Of a stretch of DNA of 64,000 nt, positions 1 to 12,200 are shown piece after piece. Position 1 is the stretch's first letter. Each line of letters starts with the position of its first letter. Below the pieces are notes generated by a model. That model saw only the letters and a list, made by a program, of their open reading frames with translations, ran no database searches and was not told where the DNA came from. A program made the translations under genes and the position numbers. The stretch comes from Mesocentrotus franciscanus. Taxonomy: Eukaryota; Echinodermata; Echinoidea; Camarodonta; Strongylocentrotidae. The stretch covers positions 21,416,446 through 21,480,445 of the forward strand of contig CP137675.1 in assembly GCA_037976565.1 (NCBI GenBank), in the 5' to 3' direction.

Positions 1-1238
1 GAGAGAGAGAGGGGGGTAAGATAAGTGATTATATTATGTGTCATTGACAACGTATTCAACTGAAGAAAACATCAAAACCCATAAGATTTTCGAACCGGGC
101 TCTGTAACAGTCGGTTCATTATAGGCGCAGACACAGAGCTGACCACGAGACCAACTCCCATCTCTCTGAAATGCATGAAATGAGGGCCTTTGCGTAAAAA
201 AAAAGTGATAGGCGAACAACCGATTATACTAGATAAACAATGGCGGCCCCTATTCAGAAAAAAATATAAAAAAGAGACGGCAGGCCCTCCCACCCTTTCC
301 GGAACTTCGGAAGGGCTGACGGGATTCCCGAAATCGTATTTATGTAAAAATACTTCCAGGACAACTTTCACAGTTCCTTTCTTTCCAAGAAATCATGGAT
401 CGGCCCCGAATTTATTTAACACAACAACAACAACATAAACAAAAACAACCACAACGATAATAAAAATGAATTCAACAACATCAATGACAACAATCGTAGT
501 AACAAAGAAAAGAAAATTGAAGTTTTTAATTCTGTTAAATTATGACACGTTTTAAAATATGAATCAGGGAAAACCGAGAAATATATATGATAGAAAACAA
601 CTGAGTATACAGCGTTGTAGCTTTTTATGATTATGATGTGACTCATGAATCTGACAAAAAATACGTGATGACTAAATTTCGGAAATGTAATCAAATAAGA
701 TATTTTAAAAATGAATTGGCAAAATGAAAATTACCCGAGTATACAGGGCTGTATCCATTTTCTGAGTATTATGTGATCAAAGGAAGCTGAGAGATATTGA
801 TGGTTAAATTAGGAAATAAACATCTAGCTAAATATTACGATATAATTGTTTGTTTGTCTGTTTGATTATTTTCTGCATTTAAAAAAAAAAAAATGCATAA
901 ACAAAAGTCAAAGTACATATATAATCATATCATAATATAAATCAATTAAGTATTTATACTTTAAAATAAATCACATAGTTGACAAACCATTCCAAAATTG
1001 AAAAATGCAGGAGACCGCCACCTTAAGCTGGAGCTTGAACACGATGGCGGCCTCAGAAAAGGAATTCGAAATAACTGAAGGAAAACTTATCTATCAAAAC
1101 GAAAATGTATTGAATAATCATCATAGATGTTGAAATGGAAGTGACAAAACATGCTTTGTGGGCAATCACTGATATGCTATAGATCATTACTATTGACCAT
1201 GATACTGGTCCATCATGACCGTCTACATGGTTATACCA

Positions 1239-1396
1239 GGGGGGCATTTCATCAACATTTGTCCACCGACAACTGTCGGCGCCGACTAAATTTGACCAAT
1301 CAGAGGCCTGAAAATAGTCGGTGACAATAAAATTGTCGGTGAAAATGATATTAGTCGGTGAAAACCACCGACTAATTGTTTCATGAAACGCCCCCC
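1239..1396. mobile_element. Small MITE with inverted ends, copy A flank only
   Basis: The ends GGGGGGCATTTCATCAA and (reverse) GGGGGGCGTTTCATGAA are inverted repeats. The interior repeats GTCGGTG. The copy B flank reads straight through (TTATACCAGATCTCG), giving an empty site. The target duplication may be CCA; poly-G/C ends blur the exact boundary. Confidence 0.6.
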
Positions 1397-1751
1397 AGAT
1401 CTCGATGACTACGTGACCGATACTCTGTAGCTATCAACAAAACCACATCTTCTCATTTCTTGAATTCTCCCTCTCTTGAAATTCGAAACTTTGGAACGTT
1501 ATTGTTTGTCACATTGACCAGATAATTTATTATTGGACCATATTGATTTATTCCATGTCATAACAGTTATTTTACACGAAGATGATATACCAACAACAAA
1601 AAGCAAACACTAAAGCGAGATAATTTACTAAGTTACTTCATAATTTTTAGCAGTCGATTATATATTCTGCTTAGTTTGTTTCAGAATATATATTCATTAT
1701 TTTTTCTACTTAATCATGCATAAAGTGTTAATGCTTTATTTTGTCATTTTG

Positions 1752-1757
1752 TTTATT
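1752..1757 (-). promoter_or_regulatory. Candidate poly(A) signal of copy A
   Basis: AATAAA on the minus strand, 300 bp past the stop codon, within the motif GGTAAATAAACAAAATG. The same motif lies 265-300 bp past the stop in all three copies. Confidence 0.35.
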
Positions 1758-2056
1758 TACCTTTTTGGAGGAAGGTGTGAGGCGTCCTCAATACACAATT
1801 CTCAAATCCAAGGTAATCAAGAAAACGTACATTTTTTGCGTGCAACTAAATATTTTCAATACTGATTAAACATTTATATGCCACACGACACCTAAACTTT
1901 ACGTGAATTACAACGATAGATTCTAGAGAACTTTCATTAACCGGGTGATATACAATTCCCTATTACATAAAGATGAAGAAAATAATGTTTGCTTTAGTAG
2001 CTCCACAATAATCTGCGCAATCCGATGTGTCCTATACGACAGGTAAAACTTGTAAA

Positions 2057-3279
2057 TCAAGCTGTAGAGAAATTAGGATTATCATAGGTAGGATTCTGTT
2101 GTACCATCTGTACATCAGGAAGCCCTTGCTGCTGTGTCCATGCTGATTTAGGCGGTGTGATCGGCTTCACTTGGACGAGGCTGTGCTTCAGATAGTAGAT
2201 GTACATCAAACTGACACCTGCCACGATGCCTACTGCGCCTAATGCACAAGACAAGCCAATGACTATGGCCTGGTCTTCTCGTCCAGTTGGTTCCTTGGCT
2301 TCGGTGGTGTCAGGGTTCTGTTGATATGTTGTTGGAGATTGTTCTGATGGTGTAAGTTCCTTGGCTTCTGTGGTCTCAGGGTTCTGTTGATATGTTGTTT
2401 GAGATTGTTCTGGTGGTGTAGGTTGCTTGCCTTCTGTGGTCTCTGGGCTCTGTGGAAGTGTCTTTGGAGATGGTCTAGTTTTCTTGGATTCTGTGGTCTC
2501 AGGGTTCTGTTGATATGTTGTTTGAAATTGTTCTGGTGGTGTAGGTTGCTTGCCTTCCGTGGTCTCTGGATTTTGTTGATTTGTCATTGGAAGGCTCTCT
2601 GATGGTATAGATTCCGTGGCAAATGGGGTAGTCTTTGTCGTGGACGGGTCGAGGGAGCTGGATATCAAAGGCCCTGGGTTGTTTGACGTCTGGACTCCTG
2701 TAGTACTTAAGAGCTCACTCGTTCTTGGAATAGATGTATCAGTATTTGTAGGCCTATTCTCCGTAGTAATTTCACTGGGTGTACTTCTTGGTCCAGGTAA
2801 GGTTGTAAAAACATCTTCCGTCGTTAGGACCGGTGTAGAAGATCGACCATCTGGTGTGACAGTGCTCCAAGTCAACATGTCCAACGATGTAGCTGTGACT
2901 TCCGATGTAGCTTCAGTGGTTCCTAGAGTATCGAGGTTAGTATCTAAGACAGTACTAATCTCTGTCACTGCATCAGTAGCAAGCATGGTAGGGTCCACTG
3001 TGGTAGTTATAGCCAATGGTATGAAACGAATCGACAAGGACGCAATGTTGGACAACTGTCCTCCGTTCCAAGCCTCATCCCAAGCTCGAATAGCAAAGTA
3101 ATAGACGATATCTTCCCCCTTCTCTGGGAGGGTGATGGTGACACTCTCAATAACTCCTGATGGATTGATATGGGATAGGTTCCCATATACCAGTTGATCC
3201 TGAGTGACCCTGTTACTGTTGTTGAAGTTGTCCCGTACCTCAGAGAAGTTGGTGGAATAGCGGAGTTCGTAACTGTAGG
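2057..3279 (-). other. Copy A last exon: FN3 end, long Thr/Pro/Glu stalk, TM helix, NPTY tail
   Basis: Residues 788-1194. The FN3-like part ends at SNIASLSIRFIPLA. A Thr/Ser/Pro/Glu-rich stalk of about 240 residues follows, including about five imperfect repeats of 19-22 residues with the core QQNPETTE-x-KEPTP (DNA about 2290-2610). This resembles a mucin-like, probably O-glycosylated segment. Residues of about 1125-1151 (AIVIGLSCALGAVGIVAGVS and on) form one transmembrane helix. The 43-residue tail ends QQNPTYDNPNFSTA; NPTY at 1183-1186 is an NPxY-type endocytosis or PTB-domain motif. A membrane-anchored CLCA is therefore predicted, as in vertebrate CLCA2. Confidence 0.85.
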
Positions 3280-6200
3280 CTTTGGGGAAGAAATTAAAAT
3301 AAAAGCAGGAACAAATATTTTAAAATGACTAAATAATCATGACTATGAGCACATGTAGGTATAATGAAAATTAAAATGAATCACCAATAGATAAGCTAAC
3401 TGGAAAGTAGTTTTAAAGATGAGATGAGATGAGATGAAAGTAAATGAACTGGGTATGCTGCTGTGTGGCTAAATCTGAAGTAGATTTCAAAGTATGTTTT
3501 CTTCGGTTCACCTTTCCACCTTACTTGCAACAGTCATGTTTGAATTAGATGGTGTAAATTCACATGCGAAGTACTAAAACTGGAACAGGGCAAGACATGT
3601 TACATTCTAAAGAAAGTGAAGATTAGTTTACCTGTTCCTTGGTCCATGTCATCTCCTACAGCAGTCCAGCTGAGTGTCACCGTGCTATTGTCATAGGAGA
3701 AAGAGGTGTAGACCAGGTCCTGGATACGAGAAGGTGGTAGGGTATCAGGAGCGTTGGGAGTATAGCTCTCGACTTTGAAGACTCCTCCCGATGCTGTACG
3801 CATGAAAGATGGCTCTGCTACGGTCTCCACCTCAACTGGGGCCAATCGTCTGCCTGGGTTAACATATTTGACGGACGATATTAGTACGCACAAATTATTA
3901 TAAATGTTACAATGTTACAATATTACTTTCCATCACTTGTGCCAATCATACTAAATGAATCTGTTTGCATTTATCAGTATAGTTCGAAACATTCGAGCCA
4001 GATGGTAGCAAAGAGTAGATTTCTGAAATGAAACATTTTACCTTATTTATGCTCATATTCATAAGTTCGTGATACATTTATTGAAGAAAGAGAGGAGAGA
4101 AAAATACCTATTTTCCTCTAAATGACATGAAGTTATGAAACGATGACACCCTCTGAAAATCGAATGCATTTCTTTGCTAATATATGAAAGAGCCCAATCG
4201 GAGAACGGTAGTTTCTTTGAATATTACGCATAGCTATACTAGATTGGTAGAAAAACGAACATGAAACATTCGTTTGGAAAATCGGGGCATCTAAAATCAT
4301 AATCCTCAAACAGGCACATTCTTTCATAAAAATTATAAGGAAATGTTAATTATTATTTTCTACAAAATATTATTGTTAAGTTAGGAACTCCTTGGTCTAG
4401 TCATTTTACACTAGCAATGTCCTATCTCTATGTCTCCTATTCATACGGCCCCAAAAATCGTATTCTTATAATCTTTACGTTTTACTTTATGAAGCCTTTC
4501 CTTTCATTGAGAGCAAAAAACATTGAGTGCATGAAAGTATTCGACTCACTTCTTCGTTTTTCAGCGACTTCGACTACGTCGTCATTGCCGAGGACATTGA
4601 CCTTGACGTTATATCTGCCATTAGAAGTGAAGTTTAGAAAGAACCCTGAATATGTTCCATCATCTTTGAATAAGTCTGAACCTGTTGGATGCATAGAGAA
4701 GAAGAAGACTGTACGTATGGGAGCTGCCCCATCCCCAAAATAGGGGCTTGTTTTCTGCGCCCCTCTCGATCTGCCACTGAAATATATATTAAGCTCAATG
4801 CAGTGTACTAACTACTGTATGCCATATATCACAATGTCTCTTTGTGCTCCAAGAATAAGAAGAAAACAGAAAAAATATTTCCTTCCATTTATGATCAAAT
4901 ATTTCAGCTTTGCTGTGTTTGTTTAAATATAGCCCATGGGTGAAGGAATTAACTCAATTCTCTTTTCATGAAATCTGAATCCATCATCTATTCGCTTTGC
5001 CCAGATTACTGAGAGGTACAGAAAATTGAAATTTTAAGCACAAAAGTGGAAGAAGTTAATATCTTGAATCAAGTTAATTTCCCGACTGTAGCCACTTCGT
5101 ACACACTGATATCCAAAGAGCATTAATGTATGATTGGAATTTGTGTTCAATGTGAGTTGAGTAATTAATCATATTAATGGCACAATAACAAAATACGATG
5201 TTTCACCTGATCCGTTATCAAGCAGTGTCATCGTGGTCGTGGAGGAAGAGGCGTCTGAAATGATAGCTGTGACGTCAGCATTGAGAACAGGTTGGTAATC
5301 TTGTTGAACCTGGGTATAGATAGCTAGTGCCGGAGTGTGAGAAAAGTCCACCTCCTGTAAAACCAATCGTCATCATTAAATTAAAAAAAAATCACAGAAT
5401 GAATAAAAGGGAGAACGCTTAAAATAACACTATCAAACAAATGTTTAAGGACTTTTCTAAGTGGGGAAAATATAAAAACCTATATTTGTTTGATTGGTTT
5501 TATATGATATGATATTTAAAAAAAATAAAAAGAAATATCAACAGATTAATGATATTTTTTTATACATGAACATGCTTAGGAAGCTTCTCACACTTATAGT
5601 TATTTGTTCTAATTGTAAAAACAACGAAACAACTACAAAATCCTAACTAATGGTTTGTAGAATGACATTAATCGAGGCTATGTAGGACGTATTATACCAA
5701 AAAATGAGCATTTCTATTTGCAGGAGGGATGGAGTACATAGAATCCTTTCATTACTTGCTTGTTGTTGTTGCTACTCTGTATTGCTACATTTTTAGTTAT
5801 GCATTGTCCCTTATTTTGTTCTAAATGATTGTATAATTCATTAGCTTGAATATTTTTGTTATCTCAACCTCGCTGGGGGTTAGCCCTTGATGGACATTGG
5901 GCCTTTGCTGGCCCCCCACATACAGTGTATCGTTCTTTATTGCATATTTATGTTACTATCGTAATATTTCGATGTTTTTTATGCAATGTTGTTCACATTT
6001 TACCCAAGAAATTACCAATTGTGAACGGGTAGACTTCATTAAAAATTACTTTTATGCTTAAATCATGTTTTTGTTTTTATTATAACACGATCGCAAAAAC
6101 TTTAAGAAACCAACCTAAGGCAATTGCAATAGTCCTGTCGGTCACTTGTGCACGAATATTATTATGAAATCCTCCGTAATTCGAATATGATTTCTATGAT

Positions 6201-9200
6201 TATGGAATACAACCGTAGAAATTGTCCTTGAGTTGATTTCTTTAAAGATGTTTCCATCATTTAATTGTAAGAATAAACCTGGACAAAGGCTTGTAAACTT
6301 ACACGTGATCCGAGTAGAACAGTGACTGTGACTGGCTTGTATTGCTCCGTACTTGGTTTAGATGTTACTGCAACACTAGCATACTCGGTAGCTACTCCGG
6401 TGTTGTGTATTGTAACATTCCATCTTCCAGGCTTTAGAAATGAATATGGATACATTAATATATTGATTTTCGAAGGATGGTCCAAGACACCTAGCCTAAA
6501 ATTATACCTATCAAGGTAACATAATTATGAACATCGAAAATATAATAATGGAAACAAATAGAACATTTTCAGCATAGACCTTGCCTAGCAGATAGGTGAA
6601 ACGACGAAAAAAATTACCCCAAAATTATTCTGGTCAGTAAAATATTCAAGAAATCAAAGAAAACAATGAGCAGCACAAGGATACAGAATCCTCTTAAAAC
6701 ATCACGTTTTATTTTACTTCAAACCTTCGATTGTGTTTTTCAAACCATTTCTGGAGGGATTGATTGATAAGAGACGATATTTAAATGTAATAGATAGTAC
6801 CTCTACTTTCATCTTCACTGCAATAATGGTAAGATTTTCGAATAATAATTGGTGAGTACCAAAATCAAAGGACTATAAATAAAGAGTTTACCTGCGCTAG
6901 CGGTAGGTTGACCGTTACAATCTTCGTGCTGGAATCAATATTATAACGTTGATCATATTCATCAACGCGAGTACCGTCTGGTCCAGTGACTACGACCGAT
7001 ATCGACGAACTCGTCGTCCATATCACAGTGATCACCGTCTCGTTACCCAATGCGGCATCGATGATTACCGGAACGACCTCAAGACCAGGATAATTTTCGA
7101 TGACGATCTCGGAACTGTAGATCTTTGGTGAAAATTCCGAATATATCATTAATTCTGGATGAATGTGATCTAAATGATAAGTCAATAAGTAATTTTTGTC
7201 AGGTTATCAACATGTTTCTATTTCTGTAGTACATTTCGAATGAATAATTCAATTTTTTTCGATGCAAACTTTACTTTCGTACGTGTTTCAATAATCGAAA
7301 ACGAAATTGACGAACTATACGAGCATTACTGATATATGCTACTCATATACTTTACTATGTATGTATACCATGTATGCATGCTACAAAATGATAATTGTGA
7401 ATGCAAAAAAACAAACACCCCAAAACATACAAACAAACATCAAAATGAATAGTATAGTGCAGTCATTGAAACGACTAATGACAAGTATAAGTCACACAAT
7501 CCTATCGAGTAGTGATTCTTCCTTCTATTGTATCTGGGTTTGGGGACATAAAAATTCTTAAGCATTCTGAACGAATCAATTATGATAATGTAACATACTT
7601 CGATTTATGGATGATTTATGATACATATATATATATATATATATGCTTTTATAATGCACTATATTTTGTTATAAACATAGGCGCCGGAAGTGGGGGGCAG
7701 GGGGGGGGGGGCTCGCCCCCAACCAAAAGTTGTGGGGGCAAAACGCATTTTCGCCCCCCCCCCAAAAAAACGCCCCCAATAATAATAATAATGCAGTAAA
7801 GGAGTAAAGATGGTTTGTATTTTTTAACCAAAAAAAACCTGAATTGAATCACATATAAATTAAATTCCATTCAAAGAAAAGGAAAGTTAACAGGAATTAA
7901 ATTTCCTAAGCATTCCGCATACCCCTATATTTATCAATAGAGGATTTTATAATAGCGATACGCGCATATCGTGGAAATATTGTGAGAGGATGGGAAAGCG
8001 TGTGTGTCTTTTATTATAGGGGTGAGAAGACATGAACCCCTGAATACTGGCGTACAGATGGGGAAGGGGGGGGGTGGGGTTATTTCTAATTCGATACAAG
8101 TGATTTACAAATGTGGCTGAAATGACATGATTTTCCGGTATTTTTTCTCAATTTTTGTGTGAATCATAGGCCTACATTTATATTCGTTTGTTGAAAAATA
8201 ACAAATTCCCAAATTTACAGTCGGGCAAAAAATATGCTTATTTAGAAGCCTTCATGTCAGGGCCAACAGAATGGAGGGGCTTGGGGGCTCGAGCCCCCTC
8301 ACTTTTCTGAAAAAGTATGTTAAAGAGAAAAAGAAAGAAAGAGAGAGAGAAAAAATGAGTGACCTGCCAATGTTAATGAGGTATCAATATATGTTCATCT
8401 AACTGTAATTAAATGCCTAGAACCCTGAGCTTACGGGGGCTCCGCCCCCTGGACCAAACCAAGGGCCCTAAAGCGGGCCCCCGGATGCTCATCTGACCGT
8501 AATTATATACCTAAAACCCCTGAGCTTCCGGGGGCTCTGCCCCCTAGACCCCACCAAGGGCCCAAGGCGGGCCCCTGGATGCTCATCTGACCGTAATTAT
8601 ATACCTAAAACCCCTGAGCTTCCGGGGGCTCTGCCCCCTGGACCAAACCAGGGGCCCTAAGGCGGGACCCTGGATGCTCATCTGACCGTAATTAAATACC
8701 TAAAACCCCTGAGCTTCCGGGGGCTCTGCCCCCTTGACCTAACCAGGGGCCCTAAGGCGGGCTCCCGGATGCTCATCTGACCGTAATTAAATACCTAAAA
8801 CCCCTGAGCTTCCGGGGGCTCTGCCCCCTGGACCCAAATAAGGGCCCTAAGGCAGTCCCTGGATGCTCATCTGACCGTAATTAAATACCTAAAACCTCTG
8901 AGCTTCCGGGGGCTTTGCCCCTGGACCCCACCAAGGGCCCTAAGGCAGTCCCTGGATGCTCATCTGATCGTAATTAAATACCTAAAACCTCTGAGCTTCC
9001 GGGGGCTCTGCCCCCTGGAACCCACCAAGGGCCCTAAAGAGGGCCTCTGGATGCTCATCTGACCGTAATTAAATACCTAAAACCCATGATCTTCCGGGGG
9101 CTCTGCCTCCCGGGATCCCCGCCAATTAGTGATCTGCCTGTGTCACAAATAAGGTATCTAAATATGTTCATCTGACCGTAATTTAATGCCTAAAAACCCT

Positions 9201-12200
9201 GAGCTTCCGGGGGATCAGCCCCTGGACCCCACGCCAATTTATGCTCTAATAACCTGATCGTTAATACTCCACTTTGAAAAACGTTCCGCGGTGCCTGCAT
9301 ATAACATGTAAGAGTGGTGGTGATGCAGATTTTTCTTCTGCCCCCCCCAAAAAAAACGTTTTTGCTCATTACGCCACTGCCCCTGGAAGGTGAGCCCCCT
9401 GGAATGTTTGCCCCCCCCAATCACAAACTGCTTCCGGCGCGCCTGGTTATAAAAGCATGTCAATAATTTTCACTTGTCTCTATAACTCTTTTCCCATCTA
9501 AGAATTTGCGAAACTATAAAGGCTATACAGAACAAAATGTCCTGTATTGCTCTTTGGATTACCTTTTGTTCCCTTTGTTTTGTTTTGTTTTGTATTATTT
9601 TTACATCGGGTTCTATAGATAATGCAACTAATAAGCCTGATATTATGTTGGTTATAATAGAAGCAGGAAAATGAGAGGATTAGGTTAGTAAAAGTTTGAG
9701 AAAAATCCGATAAAAAAGTTGAAAGTTGAAATTTTTGAAGTTGGAATCAATCAAACATAAATTGGCAACTCTGTGACGAATTTTGCGAGCTTCCCTCTTA
9801 TTTGCTCTGTACAGAAAATTCAGAAAACTATATTTATTGCCACAAAGAACATTTTCCAGTCATACATGCACCCTAAATATAATTATTACATATATTTTTT
9901 AAATACAACCTCTGTATGGAACAAATCTATTCCGTAATCAATAACTAGGTAAATAAAAGAAATTTTCTGTACAGAGCAAATGGGAGGGGAGCTCGCAAGA
10001 TACGTCACAGAGTTTCCAATTTGTGTTTGATTGATCGCAACTTCAAAAATTCATAACTTTCTTATTTTTAATCGGATTTTGCTCAAACTTTCACAAAACT
10101 GTTCCTGCCATTTTCCTGCTCCTATTAAAACCAACTTATTATCAGGGTGTACTTCCCCCTTTAACCTACGTTAGTACTTCCTTCCCCGGCCCCACCTCTG
10201 CATAACAACTGGCGGTCCTTGCCCAAATATATACCTGTATGGGAACAGTCCCAACGCCGACACCAGGTCTCTCTGTTATAGTACTCTGGAAAGCCTGGAT
10301 GAGACATGTCCCAGTTCCTGAATCAGAACAGAAGGTGGAGATACCAGAAGTCCTGTTGGAAAGATCTTCAATCTGCTGGTCAGCTGAGTTGCTTATCGTG
10401 ATTGTGTCAATTATGACTCCTGAGTTCTCAATGTCGTCATACGTGTCTCTGATGTATGGAGAAACATTCTCTCCGCCATCACTGAGAAGTAAAATGTATC
10501 CACCTTGTGCGTATGATCCCAGTACCTAGAAAAAATTACATGATAATGCATGATTGTTTCATTAATTCATTGTTTGTTTCATTATGTAAACGTATCTTTA
10601 AAAACACGTCAATGTCAAGGAAGTTTGTCCTTTTGTAGTTGGATCTCGCAATGAAAAAGGCTTGTAGAGTTCTGTAGTAGAAACCATCTTGTCATAACCA
10701 TTACATGGTTGAACCACCACAAACGACAGCTCTACACATGGAATCAACCATGAGATGTATGTAGATTCCAGCTTGACTACATAATATTCATAAGGCAAAG
10801 ATACAGAGGAAGTGCGAAGAACTCAAGAGCCTATCCAGGAGCAGATATTGGTTCCAATCACATCCTAGCCATTATGGATGCATCACTGATACTCAACAAA
10901 ACTGAAGGGAGAGAAAAGTTGGAAGAAATGAAATCTCGAGAGATTGAAGAAGGACAGCATTCCATTTAGACTGGCGACTTATACCAGAGCACTAGCCGCC
11001 CAATCACAGGAAGTGCTCAGTCATGAATCTGATGCCATGTTCTGGACCTTGATGAAAGAAAGTGCGGAGGAAACTATTGGCTACTTGAAGAGGCGAGAGC
11101 AAGGGAAGTCATGGGTCGCACAGGCTATGGTGGACAAGTTGGAGGAAAGAAGACAATGTAAAGGGATAAATACAGGGGTAGGAAAACAGAAGTACCGATA
11201 ACTGAATAACGAACTACACAGGAAAAAGGCAAGGCCAGAGAAAAGTGGCTTGAAGAGCAGTGTGAGGAGATTGAAGCTTTAGAGAAAAGAGGCCGAAGCG
11301 ACATGATGTATGCCAAAGTCAGGGAACCTAATGAAATAGATACAAAAAGACCTGTACAGGAATAAATTCCAAGTCTGGAGAAGGGCTAACTGATGTCTAA
11401 GATATTCAAAAGGAACACATAGAAGAACTGTACGATAAGGAAGCAGAACCTGAGGCCATTCAAATGGAAAATGAAGAGCAAGTAGACCAAAATGATATGG
11501 GTCCATCAATACTAAGCTCAGAAGTTCAAAAGGCTCTAATAGAAATGAAGGACAGAGAATTTCAAAAGGCTCTATTGGAAATGAAGGACAGAGGAATACT
11601 GGATAGGTCATATCTTACGGTGTGTGTGCGCGTGTATGTGTGTGTGTGTGTGTGTGTGTGGGGGGGGGGTGCACATTGAAGGGAAGATAGATGGTAAACG
11701 AGGAGGAGGAAGACCAAGAATTGGGATGGTGTCAGGCTTTGTAGATGACAGATCATATTACATAATGAAGAAAACGGCTGAAGATAGAGAGGGATGGAGA
11801 AGGAACTAAATAAAACTCATGGGTGTGGACCTGCCTATGGCAGAACACCAGAGAGATAGAGAGAGAATTTCAGGTTGAAAGTGGATCGATGAGAATCGAG
11901 TGCGATAATAAAATGTGGGTTATATAACAACAGGTACATTCACAATAACGATTATATATTTTAAACTTTGACAGATTAGAAACTGATTGGTGACATAAAA
12001 GAGTTACATGGTACCTGAATGCCCGACAGTATTCCACATCCAATACAGGTAGAGCTTTTCGTGGATGGAGGCAAGGCATTGACGAGAAGTTGCCTCGAGG
12101 CCTGGTCCGTAATGTCGGTGAGGTCCTCTCTGATTTCAGATGCAGTGTCGAAGACTACGATTCCAAGCTTGCTTCCGTCTGGAATAACATTCATGATGTA

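Larger units (their letters stand above)
1..2056. other. 3' flank of copy A; no gene
   Basis: Homologous to 25660-27964 and 48600-51286, the 3' flanks of B and C. Bases 1-16 are the end of a GA tract matching the one at 48470-48625, so the array probably continues to the left. It contains short repeat-derived DNA (200-430, similar to 25660-25780 and 48800-48930) and a small MITE at 1239. No credible coding exon was seen. Confidence 0.6.

Noticed and set aside
8390..9200. CRISPR-like array of regularly spaced repeats
   Set aside because: The units are contiguous 94-bp tandem repeats without unique spacers, in a eukaryotic intron and inside a transposon.
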